Under the pieces are notes generated by a model. It made no database searches. It was not told the DNA's origin and was given only the letters and a program-made list of their open reading frames with translations. Source: a virus. Taken from it: 64,000 bases of DNA. Below, piece by piece: positions 42,811-49,000 of this stretch. Made by a program: the position numbers and the translations under genes. Position 1 is the first letter of the stretch; each line of letters begins with the position of its first letter. The stretch is from IMG/VR virus record IMGVR_UViG_3300005253_000361, positions 1-64,000 of that record. One strand, given 5' to 3'.

Positions 42811-45319
42811 TTGAATCTCCGTGGTCGTCGTAGTTGCCGTGCGGGACGTTGGCGTGCTCCAGTGGGTTCTTCTGGTGAGCCGCGTCCGCGTGGTCGCCGT
42901 GGTCGTCGTAGTTGCCGTGGGCCACATTCGCGTGGGCGGGATCGTTGGGATCGACAAGCTTCAGTTGGCAAGGGTTGCCGACCGGCGCATCCTCAGTCCG
43001 GACGAACTCAGAGTTCTTCGCCTCGCCTCGCCAGGCCGAGGGACGATACGTGTTGGCTTTCCGCAGCCAGCGGAACGGATCCCAGGGCGGTTCGTTCTGT
43101 TGGATCGAGTGGTAGAGACCATTGGCGTCGAACCGGTGCGCCACCTGGTCAAGTGTCGTGAGATTCGGGATGGTCCGGTGGAGATGGTCCGCTACCGCCT
43201 GATAGAGGCCGGCCCAGCCACGACAGAAGCGGGTGCGGTTGCGCCAGTCACCATCGATCGCGTGACCGTTGCAGTGGCCCGTGCAGACTGCCCACCAGCG
43301 GCACACCTGATCGCCGTCACGTCCATCCACACCGCCGAGGCATCCACCGTGCTCATGCGAGACGCCCCGCAGTATCTCGTAGCGAGCCTCGGAGAACTTC
43401 TTGTCCTCGGCTACCTGGTACGGGATCCCCCCGGCCGCATACAAATGTTCGCAAACTCCGATTGCCGAGTCCTCCTGGATGGTCCGTTCGGCAGCCGTGT
43501 GGAGAGGATCGCATTGGGTCCGAACGCATGTAAATTGGCCGCACCCGAGCAACCCGTCCATCGTTTCCGCGATGGCGGGAAACTGGTAACCCCGACTCAG
43601 ACTCCACGGCACAAACTCTGCCCAGAAGGCTGCCATATCGGTTTCGGAAAGCTCCCAGTCAGAGCGCTCCGGCTCGGTATCGATATGGGCGGGGTTGAGA
43701 CGTGGATTGCGAATACCGTGGTCGGCGAGCCAGTCGATGAACCGCTTCAACTCATCGATCTTCCGACGGTTCTGCCCCGGCACCAGACCCGGGCCGGCGT
43801 TAGCCTTGGTCAGGCAGATGATCAGACCGGGGGGCCGGTGCTCCCTGCAGAGCCGCAGGAGTGTCCGGAGCGTGGCGGCTGTGCCCTCCAGGGTGGTGCG
43901 TAGGGTGTTGCCCATCTTACGAACATCGTTCAGGCGCCCCCAGCCGTCGATCGAGAGCCCCACGTTGACGTTGTACCGCTTGAACATGGCCATGTGGTCG
44001 TCGTCGACCAGCACGCCGTTCGTCTGGATCGCGGCCTTGCCGAACCGCTCGTGGTTGATCCGAAAGATCTCCTCGAGGTCGGCCTTCTTGATCAGAAGAG
44101 GTTCGCCGCCGTGCGCGGTAGCTACCGCGGCGCCGCCCCGATTCTCTTCCTCCCAATCCCACTGGGCATTGATTGCCCGAATGGCCGCGTGGATATCGTA
44201 GTCGTGGGCCTTCTTGACGTTGCCGAGATCCCTGGCGGTGTTCTGGTAACAGTCCACCGAAAGAAACCCTCCAGCCACAAAGGTCTTACTGGTCGTCTCG
44301 ACATCATAAACTTCAGGGTCTCGCTTGTGTCCCATAGGCTCGATGGCCGTAATCTGAGCCCGGGGCGTCTTCGAAACTGCACCCGTAATCGCCACTTTGC
44401 GTGTGAGCGCCGGCCGACAAAGAGAAGCGAACCGTGCAACCTCAGGTCGGCCGCCCCGCATATAGACCCACCATGAATCGTCCGCCTTCTGGGCGATCCG
44501 GACATCGAACCCTAACTTCTCCCAGCAGTACCGAACCTCGTCAATAGCCTCCTGCTCCTTTTGGCAGATGCCAAGACCATTTCGGGTGCCTTCAGCGTCA
44601 AACATGCCTGCGAGCCACCCCTTAATGAATGGAGTACTCCTACCCATCGGAGGGGTTTCGGCGAGATCCATTAACGCGGTCAGGTCATCATTCCGGTGCA
44701 CGCGAGTAAGGTGACTGTAGGAAAGTTCGGCCCCCGTATCCTTTCGCTTGTGGTGCACGCGAGAAAGTTCAACGCCGAAAAGAGATTTGGCGTACAACTC
44801 TACTCGGTCCAGGAGTTCTTGATCCTTCGAATAGACCTTGAAAGTGCTTACGGGACCGCGCTTGCATACGTAATCCCCCCAGCTGCCGTCCCCAAAACTG
44901 ACCCCAGATAGCCACCCAGCTCGATAGTCGCTGTCCTGAGTAATGTCCTCCTTAACGGGGTCACACAAATGCAGGAACGCATCGCCTACCCGTAGGTCCC
45001 TCGTCCGGACCACACAATGGCGGTCCTGCCGCTTAACGAGCCACTCATGATCCGGTGTCGACTTGACCTCCCCTGCAGTCGTGGTGATGCGAATCAACCG
45101 CTCACGCTTGCGGATGAGGCGAATAACTTCCGTATCAACGTACCGTCGATACTTCTTGCCCTCCACAGCATCGAGTTCCCAGGAAACCAGGCGGTCCCCA
45201 ACCTCGACAGACTCGATGGGTTTCCAACTACCGTCGGTCAACAGCATCAGTGTGCCCTTGGCCAGACAGTGGCTACACGACAGGTTGCAGGCGCGCGTCA
45301 ACTTGGTTGATTGCGGCAA
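42803..45319 (-). CDS. Radical SAM/SPASM enzyme with intein and His/Asp-repeat tail, 838 aa precursor
   Basis: TTG start at 45319 after CCAAAGGAGGGGGAACC. Residues 1-17 give RACNLSCSH; an intein (18-356) follows; the extein resumes CYQNTARDLG. Joined, this makes CNLSCSHCY, a normal 4Fe-4S radical SAM motif. Later features are GGEP-equivalent AHGGEPLLI, NVGLSIDGWG, and a C-terminal SPASM-like Cys set (QVCRWWAVCTGHCNGHA; RTRFCRGW). Spliced length is 499 residues. The last 45 residues read AHANVAHGNYDDHGDHADAA and EHANVPHGNYDDHGD, the same His/Asp repeat as the 46347 protein. SPASM radical SAM enzymes generally modify peptides or proteins. I infer that it modifies the repeat protein; chemistry unknown. 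Confidence 0.85.
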   Translation of the reverse strand: MPQSTKLTRACNLSCSHCLAKGTLMLLTDGSWKPIESVEVGDRLVSWELDAVEGKKYRRYVDTEVIRLIRKRERLIRITTTAGEVKSTPDHEWLVKRQDRHCVVRTRDLRVGDAFLHLCDPVKEDITQDSDYRAGWLSGVSFGDGSWGDYVCKRGPVSTFKVYSKDQELLDRVELYAKSLFGVELSRVHHKRKDTGAELSYSHLTRVHRNDDLTALMDLAETPPMGRSTPFIKGWLAGMFDAEGTRNGLGICQKEQEAIDEVRYCWEKLGFDVRIAQKADDSWWVYMRGGRPEVARFASLCRPALTRKVAITGAVSKTPRAQITAIEPMGHKRDPEVYDVETTSKTFVAGGFLSVDCYQNTARDLGNVKKAHDYDIHAAIRAINAQWDWEEENRGGAAVATAHGGEPLLIKKADLEEIFRINHERFGKAAIQTNGVLVDDDHMAMFKRYNVNVGLSIDGWGRLNDVRKMGNTLRTTLEGTAATLRTLLRLCREHRPPGLIICLTKANAGPGLVPGQNRRKIDELKRFIDWLADHGIRNPRLNPAHIDTEPERSDWELSETDMAAFWAEFVPWSLSRGYQFPAIAETMDGLLGCGQFTCVRTQCDPLHTAAERTIQEDSAIGVCEHLYAAGGIPYQVAEDKKFSEARYEILRGVSHEHGGCLGGVDGRDGDQVCRWWAVCTGHCNGHAIDGDWRNRTRFCRGWAGLYQAVADHLHRTIPNLTTLDQVAHRFDANGLYHSIQQNEPPWDPFRWLRKANTYRPSAWRGEAKNSEFVRTEDAPVGNPCQLKLVDPNDPAHANVAHGNYDDHGDHADAAHQKNPLEHANVPHGNYDDHGDSNG
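44252..45268 (-). other. Intein with LAGLIDADG endonuclease, 339 aa
   Basis: Block A is CLAKGTLMLLTDGSWKPIES at the N-terminus; block B has STPDHEWLV (TxxH). Two dodecapeptides, GWLSGVSFGDGS and GWLAGMFDAEGT, mark a LAGLIDADG homing endonuclease. Block F/G reads VYDVETTSKTFVAGGFLSVD followed by Cys of the extein. The usual penultimate His and terminal Asn are Val and Asp. Insertion is exactly at the third cysteine of the radical SAM cluster motif, a conserved site. Confidence 0.85.
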
Positions 45320-45335
45320 GGTTCCCCCTCCTTTG

Positions 45336-45353
45336 GCCGACTCCTCAGTCGGC
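45336..45353 (-). promoter_or_regulatory. TGAGGA-loop hairpin before the radical SAM gene
   Basis: On the minus strand GCCGAC-TGAGGA-GTCGGC, a perfect 6-bp stem, then CAAAGGAGGGGGAACC and the TTG start. The TGA in the loop is the stop codon of the 45345-45716 gene. Confidence 0.7.
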
Positions 45354-45716
45354 GCGAACTCGAAATGGCGTCTGCTTCTCCAGATAGATAGTGTGCTGGT
45401 GGCCCGGAATACCGGGCTCGATAGTCGGGTAGAGCGCGAACGCCTGAAGGACCTCGCAGGTCATCCCGACCGGATAGCGCCGCAAGAACCACCTGGGGGC
45501 GAAGCGTTGCTTAACCGCCTGCCACCAATCAGTTGGCCACTCGCAGTGGACCTCCTCGACAGTCTTCCCCAGCACCCGCATCTCAACGTCAACAACGAGC
45601 TCCTCGAGCTGCAGGTCCCAGTGGGCAGTCGGCAGGTCAAAAAGACGCCCGTGCAGAATCTTCCGTTGGTGAAAGCGCAAGACGTCGAGGACGACCTTTT
45701 CGGTCTCGATGTTCAT
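45345..45716 (-). CDS. Hypothetical protein, 123 aa
   Basis: MNIETEKVVLDVLRFHQRKI then DLPTAHWDLQLEELVVDVEM and VEEVHCEWPTDWWQAVKQRF; ends YLEKQTPFRVRAD. Trp-rich alpha/beta. It lies between the repeat protein and the radical SAM gene, so may belong to that system. Ends in the loop of the next gene's leader hairpin. Confidence 0.65.
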   Translation of the reverse strand: MNIETEKVVLDVLRFHQRKILHGRLFDLPTAHWDLQLEELVVDVEMRVLGKTVEEVHCEWPTDWWQAVKQRFAPRWFLRRYPVGMTCEVLQAFALYPTIEPGIPGHQHTIYLEKQTPFRVRAD

Positions 45717-45738
45717 AGGTAGGTTCCCCCTCCTTTGA

Positions 45739-45754
45739 TCAGCCCCTCAGCCGA
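45739..45754 (-). promoter_or_regulatory. TGAGGG-loop hairpin before the 45345-45716 gene
   Basis: On the minus strand TCGGC-TGAGGG-GCTGA (5 bp, one G-U), then TCAAAGGAGGGGGAACC. The 3' arm ends with the stop codon of the 45739-46005 gene. Confidence 0.6.
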
Positions 45755-46005
45755 CCTCGAGTAGCCCTCGCTCGCTCCAGCTGAGCGGACAAGATGTCGA
45801 GCCACTCCTGGGCCCGCTCAAGAGTCATACGGCGAGTGGCCATCACCTCGCCATTGACGATGTACTTGTCAAAGCCCCCCTCGGGGACCGGCACGTTCCA
45901 CTCGAGGTCGACCTTGACCGCCGAGCCGGTCTCACCCCAGGCCTCGATCGGGACGAGATTCGGGCCGTGAATATCGTCGAGTTCTACGAGATGTGCAGAT
46001 GCCAT
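45739..46005 (-). CDS. Hypothetical protein, 88 aa
   Basis: VELDDIHGPNLVPIEAWGET then DLEWNVPVPEGGFDKYIVNG and LERAQEWLDILSAQLERARA. A beta-rich N-terminus and a C-terminal helix. Positioned in the block between the repeat protein and radical SAM enzyme. Function unknown. Confidence 0.6.
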   Translation of the reverse strand: MASAHLVELDDIHGPNLVPIEAWGETGSAVKVDLEWNVPVPEGGFDKYIVNGEVMATRRMTLERAQEWLDILSAQLERARATRGRLRG

Positions 46006-46035
46006 ATAGGTTCCCCCTCCTTTTTCCCTCGGTCG

Positions 46036-46053
46036 GCCGGTCCCTCAACCGAC
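46036..46053 (-). promoter_or_regulatory. TGAGGG-loop hairpin before the 45739-46005 gene
   Basis: On the minus strand GTCGGT-TGAGGG-ACCGGC (6 bp, one G-U), then CGACCGAGGGAAAAAGGAGGGGGAACC-type leader. Confidence 0.65.
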
Positions 46054-46102
46054 GCAGCTACTCTGCTAAATCACCGCGCCACTGTCCAGTGAACTCTCAC
46101 CG

Positions 46103-46336
46103 TCAGGAAGTTTTTATTTCCTCGCCCGTACGCTCGTTCAGCATCACGGTATTGCCGCAGACCGGGCAGCTGAACCGATCGCTCGTCTGGGGATCCCGAT
46201 GGGGTGGTACCCCGGTGAACATGTGGGCATAGGCGAGCCCGCCCCGGATGCCCTCGCAAGCAGCCCGCCAGACGGTTTCGCCGCAAGCCGCGCAGTCGAT
46301 GAAATCCTCCTTACGGAACAGCACTTCTGTCTCCAT
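46103..46336 (-). CDS. Zinc-ribbon protein, 77 aa
   Basis: KEDFIDCAACGETVWRAACE then DRFSCPVCGNTVMLNERTGE: CxxC, about 34 residues, CxxC. First gene downstream of the repeat protein. Start after TAGGAGGGGGAAG. Confidence 0.65.
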   Translation of the reverse strand: METEVLFRKEDFIDCAACGETVWRAACEGIRGGLAYAHMFTGVPPHRDPQTSDRFSCPVCGNTVMLNERTGEEIKTS

Positions 46337-46346
46337 CTTCCCCCTC

Positions 46347-47747
46347 CTAGACCCCGATCTCGGTCGGGTCGTCCACGTAGGCCACTGACAGATTGTCGTC
46401 GTGGTTGTCGTGGGCGGTGTCGGTGTGTGGTGTCGCGTCCTGGTGCGTTACATCGTCGTGGTCGGTGTAATTTGAGTGGGCGGTGTCGTCGTGGTCCGCG
46501 TGGTTCGTATGGGCGGTGTCGTTGTGATCGTCGTGGTTGATGTGGGCTACATCCGCGTGATCCTGGTGGTTGTCGTGGGCGACATCCGTATGGTCGTCAT
46601 GGTTGGTGTGCGCGGTGTCGGTGTGGTCGGTGTGGTTCACGTGCGCGACGTCGTCGTGATCGCTGTAGTTGATGTGGGCGACGTCAGAGTGGTCCGTATA
46701 GTCCGCGTGGGCCGTGTTGTTGTGGGATGAGGTGTCGGTATGGGCCACATCGGTGTGGTCGGTGTAGTTGGCGTGTGAAGCATTAGTGAAGTCGTCGTAG
46801 TCGGAGTGCGCGACATCGCTGTGGTCGGAGTGGTCCGAGTGGGCTAGGTCCCCGTGATCGGTGTAATCGTCATAATCGGTATAATCCTCGTGGAATGGAA
46901 CATCGTCCCAATCATCGTGGTACGTCTGGTCGTGGCTATTGTCCAGATTGTCGTGCGCTACGTCGCTATGATCGTTCCAGTCGTCATGAACGACATCAAC
47001 ATGATCGTCCCAGTCGTCATAAGCGGTGTCGGTGTGGTTATTGATGTTGCTGTGCGCGACGTTGTTGTGATCGGACCAGTTGATGTGAGTGACGTCGCTG
47101 TGGTCCGAATGGTTCGTGTGGGCGGTGTCGGAGTGATCGGTGTGGTTGTCGTGCACCGTATCGGTGTGCTGGGTCGAGGTGTTGTCCACGTAGGCTGTAT
47201 CATCGTGATCCGAGATATCAGTATGGGAGACGTCATCGTGATCGGTGTAGTTGCTGTGGGCCGTGTCGGAATGGTCGCTGTAATTTATGTGAGCGACATC
47301 GGAGTGGTCTGAACCGGTGTTGTCGTCATGCGCGACATCGGCGTGGTCACTGTGGTTGTCGTGGGCCACGTCAGAATGATCTGAATGATTGTCGTGGGCC
47401 GCGTCGCCATGGTCGCTGTAGTTGGTGTGCGCGACGTCAGCGTGCCCAATTACCTCCCGGCCCGACTCGCCAATCCAACGCCAGCGACCGTTGCCGGTGT
47501 CGTCCTCGACCCAATAACTACCTTGTACCCCGTCGCTGTGCGACTGGATATCGATCGGGAGACGGCGCTCATCCCCAGTGGCGCTAACGTAGTGCCAGTA
47601 ATCCCCTTCTACCCAGTAGCTGCCCACGACTGCCGGACTCGGAGTCGAGACGTACTCGGCCGTCTGGTATTGCCACTCCGAGGCAACCTCGTCGATGAAG
47701 CACCAGTAGTCCCCCTCGACCCAGAACGATCCAGCAGTCTTAGCCAT
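46347..47747 (-). CDS. His/Asp 11-residue repeat protein (probable fibre or decoration), 466 aa
   Basis: The first 100 residues have three modules starting GS(F/Y)WVEGDYW (7-16, 42-51) and GSYWVEDD (76-83). Residues about 102-458 are roughly 30 units of an 11-residue repeat with consensus D-H-x-D-(V/T)-A-H-x-(N/D)-(Y/H)-S. Typical units are DHSDVAHINYS and DHTDTAHTNHD. About one residue in four is His, and Asp is as common. Periodicity suggests a stacked beta fold or a metal-binding rod. It follows two tail-fibre genes on the late transcript, so a virion fibre is likely. The enzyme at 42803 ends with the same repeat. No membrane segment or signal. Short C-terminal cap ends PTEIGV. Confidence 0.75.
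   Translation of the reverse strand: MAKTAGSFWVEGDYWCFIDEVASEWQYQTAEYVSTPSPAVVGSYWVEGDYWHYVSATGDERRLPIDIQSHSDGVQGSYWVEDDTGNGRWRWIGESGREVIGHADVAHTNYSDHGDAAHDNHSDHSDVAHDNHSDHADVAHDDNTGSDHSDVAHINYSDHSDTAHSNYTDHDDVSHTDISDHDDTAYVDNTSTQHTDTVHDNHTDHSDTAHTNHSDHSDVTHINWSDHNNVAHSNINNHTDTAYDDWDDHVDVVHDDWNDHSDVAHDNLDNSHDQTYHDDWDDVPFHEDYTDYDDYTDHGDLAHSDHSDHSDVAHSDYDDFTNASHANYTDHTDVAHTDTSSHNNTAHADYTDHSDVAHINYSDHDDVAHVNHTDHTDTAHTNHDDHTDVAHDNHQDHADVAHINHDDHNDTAHTNHADHDDTAHSNYTDHDDVTHQDATPHTDTAHDNHDDNLSVAYVDDPTEIGV
46374..47444 (-). repeat. Tandem 33-bp coding repeats (about 30 units)
   Basis: Diverged at DNA level but periodic at 33 bp; encodes the His/Asp repeats. The two spots where register slips are near residues 258-290 (QTYHDDWDDVPFHEDY) and the DYDDYTDHGD unit. 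The opposite strand is open for long stretches as Val/Ile-rich shadow ORFs. Confidence 0.85.
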
Positions 47748-47756
47748 CCCGACCCC

Positions 47757-48647
47757 CTATACGGTGACCCACTTGTTCGCCCCAATCGGAGCGATCGCTC
47801 CGGCGAGTCCCCTGAGGTTACGGCTCGAATCCACGACGGTCGTGGCACCGATCTGCAGACTGTCCGCCTCGAGCGTCGCGATACCGGTAATGTTGAAGGC
47901 GCCTGTCGCCCAATGGGCTGTAAGCGCGATCGAACCGCCGGCCCGAAGGAAGGCCGCGCTACTGAGACTGTCGAGCGTGTCAGCGTCCAAGCCGGTCTCG
48001 TTGACCGCGATCGTGATTTGATTCCCGGGGTTATCCGGGGTGATGACGATTTGGTTTCCAGCCACCAAGTTGACGTCCCCGCCTGAATTCGACACCCCGT
48101 CGATACTCGCGAGCGCGCCCGCTTGGGCCGCCGTTACGCTGTGGGGGTTCGAGGTCGAGGACACGTGAGGGTCGACATACCCCTTGGTCGTGAGGTCGTT
48201 CGACCCTGAAGGTGTGGCGCCCCGGACGATCGCGTAGGCCGAATCGCCCGCGTTGCGTGCCGCCACGACACCGGCCGCCTCCCGCTGGAACCACACATCG
48301 AGCGCAGAACCAACGCCGGCACCGAACGCAATACCGCTGCGGGACGCGTCAAGCTGCACCACCGGATTCGCATCACCGGCCGCCCCGTAGAGACTGGCAT
48401 CCACACCGACGTAGAAAACATCAGACGCAATCGGGATCCAGTCGGCCCCGTCGAAGCTGAAGTAGAAGATGTCCTCGTCGGTCGCCATGTACTGCTGCGA
48501 TACAGCTGGGGCCGCCGGTAGGTTCACCACGGGTCCGTAGTCCGCCTCGGTCATCGCGAGGTAGATGAAGTCGTTCAGGTCGGAGGCACGCGTGGTGGTG
48601 CCGACCGACACCTCATAGAGCGACAGATCACGGACAGGTGTTGCCAC
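47757..48647 (-). CDS. Tail-fibre protein, 296 aa
   Basis: GTG start. N-terminal 190 residues align with those of the 51190-52926 fibre: MATPVRDLSLYEVSVGTTTR, APAVSQQYMATDEDIFYF, QREAAGVVAARNAGDSAYAI. Contains TSNPHSVTAAQAGA, a phage tail-fibre repeat element, then a beta-rich end (NLRGLAGAIAPIGANKWVTV). No C-terminal chaperone domain. Probably a shorter fibre or a decoration protein for the same tail attachment. Confidence 0.75.
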   Translation of the reverse strand: MATPVRDLSLYEVSVGTTTRASDLNDFIYLAMTEADYGPVVNLPAAPAVSQQYMATDEDIFYFSFDGADWIPIASDVFYVGVDASLYGAAGDANPVVQLDASRSGIAFGAGVGSALDVWFQREAAGVVAARNAGDSAYAIVRGATPSGSNDLTTKGYVDPHVSSTSNPHSVTAAQAGALASIDGVSNSGGDVNLVAGNQIVITPDNPGNQITIAVNETGLDADTLDSLSSAAFLRAGGSIALTAHWATGAFNITGIATLEADSLQIGATTVVDSSRNLRGLAGAIAPIGANKWVTV

Positions 48648-48650
48648 GCG

Positions 48651-48923
48651 CTACTCCTTTACCGGTTGAACTGTTTGCCGGCTCGCGAGCTCCGCCCGAA
48701 GCTCCTCTAGGGCTACCGCCATAGACTGCCGCCACCCCAGCGGCATGAACCCAAACGGGTCCCCCTGGGCACCCGCCACACGCTCATCATCGTCGTTCAT
48801 CACGTTCACGTTGGCCCGGTACTGTCGGGTCTCAGCGGTGCCGTCGCGGTCATCGATGATCAGGCGGATCTTGCCCAGGTGGGTGGGCGGCTTCTGGATC
48901 ACTGCAGGTTTCTCGAGAGACAT
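48651..48923 (-). CDS. Hypothetical protein in the fibre cluster, 90 aa
   Basis: EKPAVIQKPPTHLGKIRLII then DDRDGTAETRQYRANVNVMN and SMAVALEELRAELASRQTVQ. Small alpha/beta protein on the late transcript between a fibre and the 619-residue protein; could be a fibre assembly factor. ATG after AGGAGGAG. Confidence 0.55.
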   Translation of the reverse strand: MSLEKPAVIQKPPTHLGKIRLIIDDRDGTAETRQYRANVNVMNDDDERVAGAQGDPFGFMPLGWRQSMAVALEELRAELASRQTVQPVKE

Positions 48924-49000
48924 TCGTCTCCTCCTCTTTCAGCAGGTTGCCAACTCGGGTAGTTGGTACCACTCCGGTGGGGCCGCTTGATAGCAAACGC

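Noticed and set aside
42821-43903. A 360-codon plus-strand ORF opposite the radical SAM gene
   Set aside because: Antisense shadow of a GC-rich coding region. The minus-strand frame has radical SAM and SPASM motifs and a proper leader.
46476-47312. Long Val/Ile-rich ORFs on the plus strand opposite the His/Asp repeat
   Set aside because: They arise because His/Asp codons (CAC, GAC) read as Val codons (GTG, GTC) on the complementary strand. No ribosome sites, and the composition is a pure shadow of the repeat.
46374-47444. CRISPR array
   Set aside because: The 33-bp repeats are diverged, contiguous and coding in one frame, with no spacers. No other regularly spaced identical repeats were seen in the window.
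48950-48966. Hairpin CCAACT-CGGGT-AGTTGG as a terminator
   Set aside because: Six-bp stem without a T tract between two late genes; not enough to call.
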